From: Mycolicibacterium hassiacum DSM 44199
Lineage (GTDB): Bacteria > Actinomycetota > Actinomycetes > Mycobacteriales > Mycobacteriaceae
Direction: 5' to 3'
Assembly (NCBI RefSeq): GCF_900603025.1
Contig: NZ_LR026975.1
Span: 4,960,001-5,024,000, forward strand
DNA length: 64,000 bases
The notes beneath the pieces were generated by a model. It saw nothing but the letters and a program-made list of their open reading frames with translations. It searched no databases and was not told the DNA's origin. Shown piece after piece: positions 1 to 8,018 of the stretch. Position 1 is the first letter of the stretch. Each line of letters starts with the position of its first letter. Position numbers and translations under genes: made by a program.

Positions 1-425
1 GTCACATTCGTCCGGGGTGTCCGGCGCGTCGTCGGAGCCCGGTCGTCGTCGCGGCGTTCGCGTTCGGTGATGCGCTCGGTGCCCTCGTCCGGTGTGGCGG
101 CGGTGGTGCCGGGTTGATCGTCGGTCGGGGACTCCGGCGAGGCGGACGGCAGATCGATGTCGGTGGTCTCGATCGGTCGGGTGGTGGTGATCGTCGCGGT
201 TGTGGTGGCCGCCGCGGACGGGCGCTCCGACATGGCCGGGTCGGTGAACCGCAGCGGCGGCGGGGCGGGGTCGTCGGCGCGCACCAGCGTGGTGACCAGC
301 AGCGCCCCGAGACCGATCACGACCAGGGCGAGCAGGCTGGCGCCGACGACCGGGCCGGTGCGGTTGTGCCACGGCTGCGTCGGCGCGCTGTCCGGTTCGT
401 CGAAGTGCGGCCGCGCCACGCCCAC
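1..425 (-). CDS. Pro/Thr-rich single-pass membrane protein (3' end outside window)
   Basis: I do not recognise this protein. An uninterrupted minus-strand frame begins at GTG 425 (or the in-frame GTG at 419), 34 bases after the stop of the upstream oxidoreductase gene, and runs off the window. A short polar N-terminus of about 25 residues is followed by one hydrophobic segment (about residues 27–46, rich in Leu/Val/Gly). After that comes a Pro/Thr/Ala/Asp-rich stretch with runs of Thr, typical of an extracytoplasmic disordered region. No catalytic motif is visible in the part shown. The start has no strong ribosome-binding site and may be translationally coupled to the gene before it. The missing C-terminus could hold a folded domain. 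Confidence 0.6.
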   Translation of the reverse strand, partial: MGVARPHFDEPDSAPTQPWHNRTGPVVGASLLALVVIGLGALLVTTLVRADDPAPPPLRFTDPAMSERPSAAATTTATITTTRPIETTDIDLPSASPESPTDDQPGTTAATPDEGTERITERERRDDDRAPTTRRTPRTNV

Positions 426-458
426 AGATGCTAAGCGCGGCCGCCCCGGCTCGCCTGT

Positions 459-1403
459 TCAGCGAAGTTGCGGGATCACCTCGCCGGCGAAGAACTCCAG
501 GTGCGCCAGATCGGACATGTCGAGAACCTGGAGGTACACGCGCTGCACCCCGGCCTCGATGAACGGGCCGAGCCGGTCGACGATCTCGGCCGGGGTACCG
601 ACGACCGGGGAGTTGCTGCGCAGCTCTTCGACCTCCCGGCCGATCGCCGCGGCGCGGCGCGCGATCTCGGCCTCGTCCCGGCCGGCGCACACCACGAACG
701 CCGCCGAATAGGTCATCGAGTCGGCCGGCCGGCCGGCGTCCGCCACCGCCGCGGCCACCCGCTCGTACTGCGTCTTGAGGGTGTCGAGCCGCACGAACGG
801 AACGTTGAACTCGCTGGCGTACCTGGCGGCCAGCGCCGGGGTGCGCTTGGCGCCCAGGCCGCCGACGACGACCGGCGGGTGCGGCACCTGCAGCGGCTTC
901 GGCAGGCCCGGGGAGTCGACCACGGTGTAGTACTTGCCGGCGAAGTCGAACTTCTCCCCGTGCGGCGTGGTCCACAGCCCGGTGATGATCTCCAGCTGTT
1001 CGGCCAGCCGCTCGAACCGTTCGGCCGTGTCCGGGAACGGGATCGCATACGCCTGGTGCTCGGGCTCGAACCAGCCTGCGCCCAGGCCGAATTCGACCCG
1101 GCCATCGCTCATCTCGTCGACCTGCGCCACCGCGATCGCCAGCGGTCCGGGGTAGCGGAACGTCGCCGAGGTGACCAGGGTGCCGAGCCGGATCGAGCTG
1201 GTCTCGCGCGCGATACCCGCCAACGTCACCCAGGAGTCGGTCGGGCCCGGCAGGCCGTCGCCGCTCATCGCCAGGTAGTGGTCGGAGCGGAAGAACGCCG
1301 AGTAGCCGAGCTGTTCGGCAGCTCGGGCGACGGCCAGCTGATCGGCGTAGGTGGCGCCCTGTTGCGGTTCGACGAAAACCCGGAAGTCGACGTGTCCAGT
1401 CAC
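459..1403 (-). CDS. LLM-class F420-dependent oxidoreductase
   Basis: A 314-residue luciferase-like monooxygenase-fold (TIM barrel) protein starting at GTG 1403. The N-terminal barrel strand with the SDHYL segment (about residue 40) and the GRVEFGLGAGWFEPEH segment (about residues 101–116) match the LLM oxidoreductases annotated as F420-dependent (TIGR03560-like). This family transfers hydride to or from coenzyme F420 in mycobacteria; the substrate cannot be read from sequence. It is full length for the family. The membrane-protein gene follows on the same strand, so the two may be co-transcribed. fgd1, the main source of F420H2, lies at about 47 kb. An FMN-dependent activity is the alternative. 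Confidence 0.85.
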   Translation of the reverse strand: MTGHVDFRVFVEPQQGATYADQLAVARAAEQLGYSAFFRSDHYLAMSGDGLPGPTDSWVTLAGIARETSSIRLGTLVTSATFRYPGPLAIAVAQVDEMSDGRVEFGLGAGWFEPEHQAYAIPFPDTAERFERLAEQLEIITGLWTTPHGEKFDFAGKYYTVVDSPGLPKPLQVPHPPVVVGGLGAKRTPALAARYASEFNVPFVRLDTLKTQYERVAAAVADAGRPADSMTYSAAFVVCAGRDEAEIARRAAAIGREVEELRSNSPVVGTPAEIVDRLGPFIEAGVQRVYLQVLDMSDLAHLEFFAGEVIPQLR

Positions 1404-1454
1404 GACAGTCAGATTAGTGAAGGCCGTGCGAAATGCCCTGCCGACGGCTGGTGC

Positions 1455-2075
1455 TCACAGCCCCCGGCGGGCGGCGCACACCGCCTTCGCGGTCTCGGCG
1501 TCGGAGAACGTCAGCCGGAACTCGTCCCGACCGGCCATGAACAGGGTGAGCTCACCCACGTCGCCGGTGACGGTCAGCTCCGGGCCGCGGCCGACGTCGG
1601 CCACCGTCCGGCCGTCGGGGGTGCGCAGGACCACCCGCGCCGGTGCCCGGCCCAGCGTCAGCCGGGCCATCGCCGCCAGTGGCCGGCGCAGCCGCCGGGC
1701 GGTGTCGTCGTCGAGCGGGCGGGGCTCCCAGCCCGGCCGGGCGCGCCGAACATCCTCGTGGTGGATGAACATCTCGCCCGTGTTCGCCACCGGGTCGAGC
1801 AGCTTGAACGGTGAGTACAGCGGTGGGCCGGAGGCCACCCGGTCCAGCAGTTCGTCCCAGTCGGTGGACGTCGCGACCCGGCGCTGCACCCGGTCGGTGT
1901 AGCCGGCCAGCAGCGGCAGCAGGATCCCCGGCGCGGCATCCGGCCGGCGTTCGCGCACCACCAGATGCGCGGCGAGGTCGCGGGTGGTCCAGCCCGCGCA
2001 CAGGGTCGGGGCGTCCGGTCCGACGGCACGCATGGTCTGCACCAGGGCGGCGCGTTCCCGCTGGGCTGGGGTCAT
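1455..2075 (-). CDS. TIGR03085 family (DinB/maleylpyruvate isomerase-like) metal-binding protein
   Basis: A 206-residue protein starting at ATG 2075. The N-terminal helix with TLCAGWTTRDLAAHLVVRE matches the four-helix DinB/maleylpyruvate isomerase N-terminal fold, in which His residues bind a metal. A second His pair occurs in MFIHHEDVRRARPGW near residue 105, a signature of the TIGR03085 family common in actinobacteria. Members are thought to act in mycothiol-dependent chemistry, but most are uncharacterised, so the function here is inferred from fold only. It lies 51 bases upstream of the F420-type oxidoreductase gene on the same strand. Confidence 0.8.
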   Translation of the reverse strand: MTPAQRERAALVQTMRAVGPDAPTLCAGWTTRDLAAHLVVRERRPDAAPGILLPLLAGYTDRVQRRVATSTDWDELLDRVASGPPLYSPFKLLDPVANTGEMFIHHEDVRRARPGWEPRPLDDDTARRLRRPLAAMARLTLGRAPARVVLRTPDGRTVADVGRGPELTVTGDVGELTLFMAGRDEFRLTFSDAETAKAVCAARRGL

Positions 2076-2156
2076 GTCCCCACGCTAGCCCCCGGCAATG
2101 CCCGAAGGTCGCCGACCCGGAGTCCTTTCGCCCCTACCGGCCGAGGACGCCTTCCG

Positions 2157-2200
2157 CCTAAACCTCATTGGTGAGCCCTAAACCTCAGCCCTGAACCTCA
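2157..2200 (+). repeat. Three copies of CCTRAACCTCA upstream of the cation ATPase
   Basis: The 11-mer CCTAAACCTCA occurs at 2157–2167 and 2177–2187, and the one-base variant CCTGAACCTCA at 2190–2200. It lies in the 211-base gap between the divergent TIGR03085 gene and the ATPase gene. The first and third copies are also followed by TTG(G/A)TGAGC. Iterated short repeats ahead of a transporter gene suggest a regulator-binding array, but they match no operator I know. The rest of the gap shows nothing else clear. Confidence 0.6.
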
Positions 2201-2286
2201 TTGATGAGCAACGACCGGAACGACCCGGGTCGTCTGGCGTCGCCGTGCCAGGCTTGATGACACACGACCCGCGAGCGAGGGGACCG

Positions 2287-5094
2287 ATGGACACCGCAAC
2301 CGCGACCGCACGCCGCCCCGGACCGCCCGCTCAGCCCGAACCGCGCTGGCATGTCATGACGCCGCAGGAGGTGCTCGACCGGCTCGGGGTCGGGCCCGGC
2401 GGGCTCACCGACGACGAGGTGCGCCGGCGCCGGGAACGCTACGGCCGCAACACCCTTCCCGCGGCGCAGCGGCGGCATCCGATCGTGCGGTTCCTGCGCC
2501 AGTTCCACGACGTGTTGATCTACGTGCTGTCCGCGGCGGCGGTCGTCACCGCGATCCTGCAGCACTGGGTGGACACCGTGGTGCTGGCCGCGGCGGTGAT
2601 CGTCAACGTGATCATCGCGTTCATCCAGGAGGGCAAGGCCGAGGCGGCGATGGACGCCATCCGGGCCATGTTGTCCCCGCACGCCACCGTCCTTCGCAAC
2701 GGGGTGCCGGTCGAGGTCGACGCCGCCGACGTGGTGCCCGGCGATGTGGTGCGGCTGGCCTCCGGGGACCGGGTGCCCGCCGATCTGCGGCTGCTGACCG
2801 TCGACGGGCTGCGCATCGAGGAGGCCGCGCTGACCGGCGAGTCCGTGCCGGTCGACAAGTCCACCGCCGCCGTCGCCCCGGACACCCCGATCGGCGACCG
2901 CGTCGGCATGGCCTACTCCGGGACGCTGGTGGTGTACGGCCAGGCCACCGGGGTCGTCGTCGGCACCGGCACCGACACCGAGCTGGGCCGGATCAACCGG
3001 ATGATCGCCGGGATCGCACCGACCGTCACGCCGCTGACCCGCCAGATCGACCGGTTCGGCCGGTGGCTGGCGGTGGTCATCGTGGCGATGGCCGTGGCGA
3101 CCTACGCGATCGGGGTGCTGTGGCGCGGACACGACGCCGCGGTGATGTTCATGATGGCGATCGCGCTGGTCGCCTCGGCCATCCCCGAGGGGCTGCCGGC
3201 CATCATGACCGTCACGCTCGCGATCGGGGTGCAGCGCATGTCGCGGCGCAACGCGATCGTGCGGCGGCTGCTGGCGGTGGAGACCCTCGGCGAGGTCAGC
3301 GTCATCTGCTCGGACAAGACCGGCACGCTGACCAGCAACGAGATGACCGTGCGGCGGGTGGTGTGCGGCGCCGACGAGTTCGTGGTGGGCGGGGCCGGCT
3401 ACGCCCCGGTCGGCGAGATCGAACCCGCCCGGGAGGACGCGAACACCCGGGGCGGGGCCGTCGACGTGGACGGACACCCGGCGCTGCGCGACCTGGTGCG
3501 CGCGGCGGTGCTGTGCAACGACGCCGGGCTGCGCTGCGACGAGGGCACCTGGACCATCGTCGGCGACCCCACCGAGGCGGCGCTGCTGGTGCTCGGCCGC
3601 AAGGCCGGGCTGCCGGTGGAGGAGGCCGAGGCCACCTGGCCGCGTGTCGACTCGGTGCCGTTCGAGTCCGAGAACCGGATGATGGGCACCCTGCACACCG
3701 ACGGCGGGGAAGCGCTGGTGCTGGTCAAGGGCGCACCCGAGCGGGTGCTGGGGTTGTGCGTGACCGAATGCCGCGCCGACGGCGACGACGGGCGGCCGGT
3801 CGACCACGACCACTGGCACGACGTCGCCCACCGGCTGGCCGAGCAGGGTCTGCGGGTGCTCGCGCTGGCGCAGCGCCGCGGCAGCACCCGCACCCCCGGC
3901 CGGCTCACCCTCGACGACCTGCACGACGGCGGGTTCAGCCTGCTCGGGCTGGTCGGCATCATCGACCCGCTGCGCCCCGAGGCCGTCGCCGCGGTGCGCG
4001 AGTGCCGGCAGGCCGGCATCACCGTGAAGATGGTCACCGGCGACCACGCGGGCACCGCCGCCGAGATCGGCGCCCAGCTCGGCATCGGCGTCGGCAAGCC
4101 CGCCGTCACCGGCCGCGAGCTCGCCGAACTGGACGACGCCCAGCTGCGCGCGGTGGTGCGCGAGCACGACGTGTTCGCCCGCGCCAACCCCGAACACAAG
4201 CTGCGGTTGGTGCGGGCGCTGCAGGCCGAGGGCCAGGTCGTGGCGATGACCGGGGACGGGGTCAACGACGCCCCGGCGCTCAAACGCGCCGACATCGGCG
4301 TGGCGATGGGCAGACGCGGCACCGAGGCCGCCAAGGAGGCCGCCGACATGGTGCTGGCCGACGACAACTTCTCCACCATCGCCGCCGCGGTGGCCGAGGG
4401 CCGCACCGTCTACGACAACATCCGCAAGTTCATCATGTTCATGCTGCCGACCAACGGCGGCGAGGTGCTGGTGGTGATCGCGGCGATCCTGTTCGAGCTC
4501 ACCCTGCCGCTCACCCCGGCCCAGGTGCTGTGGATCAACCTGGTTACCTCGGCGACCCTGGGGCTGGCGCTGGCGTTCGAACCGGCCGAACACGACGTGA
4601 TGGACCGCCGGCCCCGCCCGGTCGGCGAGAGCCTGCTGTCGGGATATTTCGTGTGGCGGGTGGCGTTGGTGTCGGTACTGATGGCCGCCGGGGCGCTGAC
4701 CATGTTCCTGCTCGAGCTGCGTCAGGGCACCAGCGTGGACACCGCCCGCACCATGGCGGTCAACGCCATCGTGGTCGCCGAGATGTTCTACCTGCTCAAC
4801 AACCGCTTCCTGGTCGACCCGGTGCTGAACCGGGCTGGCCTGTTCGGCAACCGGGTGGCGTTCGCCACCGTGGTCGCCTGCACGGCGCTGATGTTGCTGT
4901 ACACCTACACGCCGCCGCTGCAGGCGGTGTTCGGGTCGACCGCGCTGGGCTGGCTGGACTGGGTGAAGGCCGCCGGGGTGGGGGCCGGTGTGTTCGCCGC
5001 GGTCGAGGCGGAGAAGTACGTCGTGCGGGTGTACGCCGCCAGGAAGCGGAACCGCAGCCGCCGCGTCCCGGACAAGCCCGCCGCGCACCCGTGA
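2287..5094 (+). CDS. Cation-transporting P-type ATPase (P2 type, PacL/CtpF-like)
   Basis: A 935-residue inner-membrane ATPase that couples ATP hydrolysis to cation export. ATG 2287 is chosen because GAGGGGACC lies directly upstream; an in-frame ATG at 2245 would add 14 residues without a site. It has the N-terminal cation-ATPase domain, the actuator TGES loop (LTGESVPV), the M4 motif AIPEGLPA, the phosphorylation motif CSDKTGTLT, the hinge GDGVNDAPALK, and a C-terminal membrane bundle. M5 keeps the Asn and Glu of TNGGEV, but M6 reads INLVTSATLG, so the Ca2+-binding Asp of SERCA is Ser. It resembles mycobacterial CtpF-type pumps; the ion (Ca2+, Na+/K+ or other) cannot be fixed from sequence. 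Confidence 0.9.
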   Translation: MDTATATARRPGPPAQPEPRWHVMTPQEVLDRLGVGPGGLTDDEVRRRRERYGRNTLPAAQRRHPIVRFLRQFHDVLIYVLSAAAVVTAILQHWVDTVVLAAAVIVNVIIAFIQEGKAEAAMDAIRAMLSPHATVLRNGVPVEVDAADVVPGDVVRLASGDRVPADLRLLTVDGLRIEEAALTGESVPVDKSTAAVAPDTPIGDRVGMAYSGTLVVYGQATGVVVGTGTDTELGRINRMIAGIAPTVTPLTRQIDRFGRWLAVVIVAMAVATYAIGVLWRGHDAAVMFMMAIALVASAIPEGLPAIMTVTLAIGVQRMSRRNAIVRRLLAVETLGEVSVICSDKTGTLTSNEMTVRRVVCGADEFVVGGAGYAPVGEIEPAREDANTRGGAVDVDGHPALRDLVRAAVLCNDAGLRCDEGTWTIVGDPTEAALLVLGRKAGLPVEEAEATWPRVDSVPFESENRMMGTLHTDGGEALVLVKGAPERVLGLCVTECRADGDDGRPVDHDHWHDVAHRLAEQGLRVLALAQRRGSTRTPGRLTLDDLHDGGFSLLGLVGIIDPLRPEAVAAVRECRQAGITVKMVTGDHAGTAAEIGAQLGIGVGKPAVTGRELAELDDAQLRAVVREHDVFARANPEHKLRLVRALQAEGQVVAMTGDGVNDAPALKRADIGVAMGRRGTEAAKEAADMVLADDNFSTIAAAVAEGRTVYDNIRKFIMFMLPTNGGEVLVVIAAILFELTLPLTPAQVLWINLVTSATLGLALAFEPAEHDVMDRRPRPVGESLLSGYFVWRVALVSVLMAAGALTMFLLELRQGTSVDTARTMAVNAIVVAEMFYLLNNRFLVDPVLNRAGLFGNRVAFATVVACTALMLLYTYTPPLQAVFGSTALGWLDWVKAAGVGAGVFAAVEAEKYVVRVYAARKRNRSRRVPDKPAAHP

Positions 5095-5119
5095 GTGCCG
5101 CAGAACACACTCGCCGGTC

Positions 5120-5146
5120 GGGAACAAAGCCGCCCAGCGTGCCGTT
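5120..5146 (+). promoter_or_regulatory. SigH/SigE-like promoter of dnaK
   Basis: GGGAAC at 5120–5125 is followed after 18 bases by CGTT/GTT (GTT at 5144–5146), matching the mycobacterial SigH/SigE pattern (GGAAC, 17–20 bases, GTT). The same GGAAC–18–GTT arrangement occurs upstream of clpB in this window. It is known that dnaK and clpB belong to the SigH stress regulon in M. tuberculosis; activity here is inferred. Confidence 0.65.
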
Positions 5147-5161
5147 GACCCAGACGACAAA

Positions 5162-5182
5162 GTTGAGCGAATCAGGCTCAAG
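5162..5182 (+). promoter_or_regulatory. HAIR operator 1 (HspR binding site) upstream of dnaK
   Basis: TTGAGC–7 bases–GCTCAA (5163–5181) is a perfect inverted repeat. It matches the HspR-associated inverted repeat consensus CTTGAGT-N7-ACTCAAG at 11 of 14 half-site positions when taken over 5162–5182. It lies just downstream of the SigH-like promoter and about 85 bases before the dnaK start, where HspR would block transcription. Confidence 0.8.
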
Positions 5183-5216
5183 TCTGGTTTGACACGACCG
5201 GTTCGCCGGGCGCAGT

Positions 5217-5237
5217 CTTGAGTGCAGTCCGCTCAGA
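5217..5237 (+). promoter_or_regulatory. HAIR-like operator 2 upstream of dnaK
   Basis: CTTGAGT at 5217–5223 is a perfect left half-site. The right half after 7 bases, GCTCAGA at 5231–5237, keeps only the CTCA core. The centre is 55 bases from HAIR 1, about five helical turns, so two HspR molecules could bind on the same face of the DNA. It ends 30 bases before the dnaK start codon. Confidence 0.55.
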
Positions 5238-5267
5238 CCTACGACAAAGCTATCCAGGAGGATCACC

Positions 5268-7136
5268 ATGGCTCGTGCGGTCGGTATCGACCTCGGGACC
5301 ACCAACTCCGTTGTATGCGTGCTGGAGGGTGGCGACCCGGTCGTCGTCGCCAACTCGGAAGGCTCCCGCACCACGCCGTCCGTCGTCGCGTTCGCCCGTA
5401 ACGGCGAGGTGCTCGTCGGCCAGCCCGCCAAGAACCAGGCGGTCACCAACGTCGAACGCACCATCCGGTCGGTCAAGCGCCACATGGGCAGCGACTGGAC
5501 CATCGACATCGACGGCAAGAAGTACACCGCGCCGGAGATCAGCGCGCGGGTGCTGATGAAGCTCAAGCGGGACGCGGAGGCCTACCTCGGTGAGGAGATC
5601 ACCGACGCGGTCATCACCGTGCCCGCCTACTTCAACGACGCCCAGCGTCAGGCCACCAAGGACGCCGGCCAGATCGCCGGCCTCAACGTGCTGCGGATCG
5701 TCAACGAGCCGACCGCGGCGGCGCTGGCCTACGGCCTGGACAAGGGCGAGAAGGAACAGACCATCCTGGTCTTCGACCTCGGTGGCGGTACCTTCGACGT
5801 CTCGCTGCTCGAGATCGGCGAGGGTGTGGTGGAGGTCCGCGCCACCAGCGGTGACAACCACCTCGGTGGTGACGACTGGGACCAGCGCATCGTCGACTGG
5901 CTCGTCGACAAGTTCAAGCAGAGCACGGGCATCGACCTGACCAAGGACAAGATGGCCATGCAGCGGATCCGCGAGGCCGCTGAGAAGGCCAAGATCGAGC
6001 TCAGCTCGAGCCAGACCACGACGATCAACCTGCCCTACATCACCGTCGACGCCGACAAGAACCCGCTGTTCCTCGACGAGACGCTGAGCCGGGCGGAGTT
6101 CCAGCGCATCACCCAGGACCTGCTCGACCGCTGCCGCAAGCCGTTCCAGCAGGTGATCGCCGACGCCGGCATCTCGGTGTCCGACATCGACCACGTGGTG
6201 CTGGTGGGTGGTTCGACCCGTATGCCCGCGGTCACCGATCTGGTCAAGGAGCTGACCGGCGGCAAGGAGCCGAATAAGGGCGTCAATCCCGACGAGGTCG
6301 TCGCCGTCGGCGCCGCGCTGCAGGCCGGTGTGCTCAAGGGCGAGGTCAAAGACGTTCTGCTGCTCGACGTCACGCCGCTGTCGCTCGGTATCGAGACCAA
6401 GGGTGGCGTGATGACCAAGCTGATCGAGCGCAACACCACGATCCCGACCAAGCGGTCGGAGGTCTTCACCACGGCCGAGGACAACCAGCCGTCGGTGATG
6501 ATCCAGGTCTATCAGGGGGAGCGCGAGATCGCCGCGCACAACAAGCTGCTCGGCAGCTTCGAGCTGACCGGTATCCCGCCGGCCCCGCGCGGGGTGCCCC
6601 AGATCGAGGTGACCTTCGACATCGACGCCAACGGCATCGTGCACGTCACCGCGAAGGACAAGGGCACCGGCAAGGAGAACACCATCCGCATCCAGGACGG
6701 CTCCGGCCTGTCCCAGGAGGAGATCGAGCGGATGATCAAGGACGCCGAGGCGCACGCCGAGGAGGACCGCCGGCGCCGCGAGGAGGCCGACGTCCGCAAC
6801 CAGGCCGAGACGCTGATCTACCAGACGGAGAAGTTCGTCAAGGAGCAGCGTGACCAGAAGGAGTCGGAGGGCGGCTCCAAGGTGCCCGAGGAGACCCTCA
6901 ACAAGGTCGACGCGGCCATCGCCGACGCCAAGAAGGCCCTCGAGGGCAGCGACATCGGCGCGATCAAGTCCGCGATGGAGAAGCTCGGCGTCGAATCGCA
7001 GGCGCTGGGCCAGGCCATCTACGAGGCCACCCAGGCGCAGGCCGCCGCCGGAGGAGCGGGCGCCGGTGCGTCCAACTCGTCGCAGGACAACGTCGTCGAC
7101 GCCGAGGTTGTCGAGGATGACAGGGAGAACAAGTGA
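5268..7136 (+). CDS. dnaK: Chaperone protein DnaK (Hsp70)
   Basis: A 622-residue Hsp70, close to the usual mycobacterial length of about 625. ATG 5268 has a strong site (CAGGAGGATCACC). The nucleotide-binding domain shows [11 protein letters not shown] at the N-terminus, phosphate-2 motif [12 protein letters not shown] and adenosine motif [12 protein letters not shown]. The interdomain linker [15 protein letters not shown] leads into the substrate-binding domain, followed by a helical lid and a C-terminal tail rich in Ala/Gly ending in acidic residues. It binds exposed hydrophobic peptides and cycles ATP with GrpE and DnaJ. It heads the dnaK-grpE-dnaJ-hspR operon, preceded by HAIR sites and a SigH-like promoter. 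Confidence 0.99.
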   Translation: MARAVGIDLGTTNSVVCVLEGGDPVVVANSEGSRTTPSVVAFARNGEVLVGQPAKNQAVTNVERTIRSVKRHMGSDWTIDIDGKKYTAPEISARVLMKLKRDAEAYLGEEITDAVITVPAYFNDAQRQATKDAGQIAGLNVLRIVNEPTAAALAYGLDKGEKEQTILVFDLGGGTFDVSLLEIGEGVVEVRATSGDNHLGGDDWDQRIVDWLVDKFKQSTGIDLTKDKMAMQRIREAAEKAKIELSSSQTTTINLPYITVDADKNPLFLDETLSRAEFQRITQDLLDRCRKPFQQVIADAGISVSDIDHVVLVGGSTRMPAVTDLVKELTGGKEPNKGVNPDEVVAVGAALQAGVLKGEVKDVLLLDVTPLSLGIETKGGVMTKLIERNTTIPTKRSEVFTTAEDNQPSVMIQVYQGEREIAAHNKLLGSFELTGIPPAPRGVPQIEVTFDIDANGIVHVTAKDKGTGKENTIRIQDGSGLSQEEIERMIKDAEAHAEEDRRRREEADVRNQAETLIYQTEKFVKEQRDQKESEGGSKVPEETLNKVDAAIADAKKALEGSDIGAIKSAMEKLGVESQALGQAIYEATQAQAAAGGAGAGASNSSQDNVVDAEVVEDDRENK

Positions 7137-7867
7137 CGGAGAACGATTCGCACGAGCCGGTGACGGTCACCGACAAACGGCGTATCGATCCGGAAACCGG
7201 TCAACTCCGGCAGGGCGCATCCGGGCCGGCCGCTAGCGAGCCGGCTCCGGACGCCGCCGGCGCATCGGCGCCGTCGTCGGAGGCCTCGGCCGCCGCCTCG
7301 CAGGAGGTCGACGAGCTCAAGGCGATGCTGCAGCGGGTGAAGGCGGAGTACGACAACTACCGCAAGCGCACGCTGCGGGATCAGCAGATGGCCGCCGAGC
7401 GGGCCAAGGCCGCCGTGCTGACCGAGTTGCTGCCGATCCTCGACGATCTGGACCGGGCTCGCAGCCACGGCGACCTGGAATCGGGGCCACTCAAGGCGGT
7501 GGCCGATAAGCTGCTGAACACCCTTGAGGGGCTTGGCCTTTCGTCTTTCGGTAGTGAGGGCGAGGATTTCGACCCCGAACTGCACGAGGCCGTGCAGCAT
7601 GAGGGCGACGGCACCCACCCGATCATCGGGACGGTGTTGCGGCGCGGCTACCGGTTCGGCGAGCTGGTGCTGCGCCACGCGCTGGTCGGCGTGGTCGACA
7701 CCGTTCCGGAGACCGCACCGGACACCGACGCCGGTACGGAGCCGTCGGCCGGCGAGGGCGCCGACTCCGAGCCGGCTGCCGACGGCGGGCAGTCCGACGC
7801 GGCCGGGCAGAGCGGCGGTGCCGATGAGGCCGGCGATCAGGCCGGCGGTGCCGACACCGGCAACTGA
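7133..7867 (+). CDS. grpE: Nucleotide exchange factor GrpE
   Basis: A 244-residue GrpE starting at GTG 7133, overlapping the dnaK stop by four bases (GTGA), so translation is coupled. A disordered N-terminus of about 55 residues is followed by the long dimerisation helix ([23 protein letters not shown]) and the beta-wing domain ending in [17 protein letters not shown]. It releases ADP from DnaK. The C-terminal tail of about 45 residues after the wing domain is unusually long and rich in Ala, Gly and Asp with no visible motif. The 151-base gap to dnaJ holds a strong hairpin. Confidence 0.98.
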   Translation: MTENDSHEPVTVTDKRRIDPETGQLRQGASGPAASEPAPDAAGASAPSSEASAAASQEVDELKAMLQRVKAEYDNYRKRTLRDQQMAAERAKAAVLTELLPILDDLDRARSHGDLESGPLKAVADKLLNTLEGLGLSSFGSEGEDFDPELHEAVQHEGDGTHPIIGTVLRRGYRFGELVLRHALVGVVDTVPETAPDTDAGTEPSAGEGADSEPAADGGQSDAAGQSGGADEAGDQAGGADTGN

Positions 7868-7880
7868 CAGCAACGTCGTT

Positions 7881-7922
7881 GCGGCGCAGCGGAGGTGACA
7901 ACGGCGTCACCTCCGGCGCCGC
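7881..7922 (+). ncRNA. Hairpin between grpE and dnaJ with an anti-Shine-Dalgarno arm
   Basis: The inner stem pairs GGAGGTGAC (7891–7899) with GTCACCTCC (7906–7914) around a 6-base loop. An outer stem pairs GCGGCGC (7881–7887) with GCGCCGC (7916–7922). No U-run follows, so it is not a classic terminator. The 3' arm GCGTCACCTCC (7904–7914) is also perfectly complementary over 11 bases to the dnaJ ribosome-binding region GGAGGTGACGC (8005–8015). The arm could therefore pair locally (dnaJ site free) or with the dnaJ site (blocked). The structure is seen directly; a regulatory role is inferred. Confidence 0.6.
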
Positions 7923-8018
7923 GCCGACGGCAAAGCCCGGCGCCCGGCGCCGGGAACAACGACACTGAGAACAGCACTGAATACAACAGACGACGTGCGC
8001 GGAAGGAGGTGACGCGGC

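Noticed and set aside
2076..2286. DosR box upstream of the CtpF-like ATPase
   Set aside because: Searched by eye because M. tuberculosis ctpF is DosR-controlled; no GGGACT…AGTCCC type palindrome is present.
2185..5181. A nearly 1000-codon open frame on the strand opposite the P-type ATPase
   Set aside because: Its Arg/His/Gly/Gln-rich composition without any domain is the usual mirror of GC-rich codons; the plus-strand ATPase has every family motif. Similar long mirror frames opposite dnaK, clpB, pta, pknG and the MMPL gene were rejected for the same reason.
7936..7954. Second GC hairpin CCCGGCGCC…GGCGCCGGG in the grpE–dnaJ gap
   Set aside because: The arms overlap each other and the loop is too short for a clean hairpin; simple GC repetition is enough to explain it.
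7953..7978. A GGAAC box before dnaJ as a separate SigH promoter
   Set aside because: No GTT is found at the expected 17–20 base distance; only the –35-like half is present.
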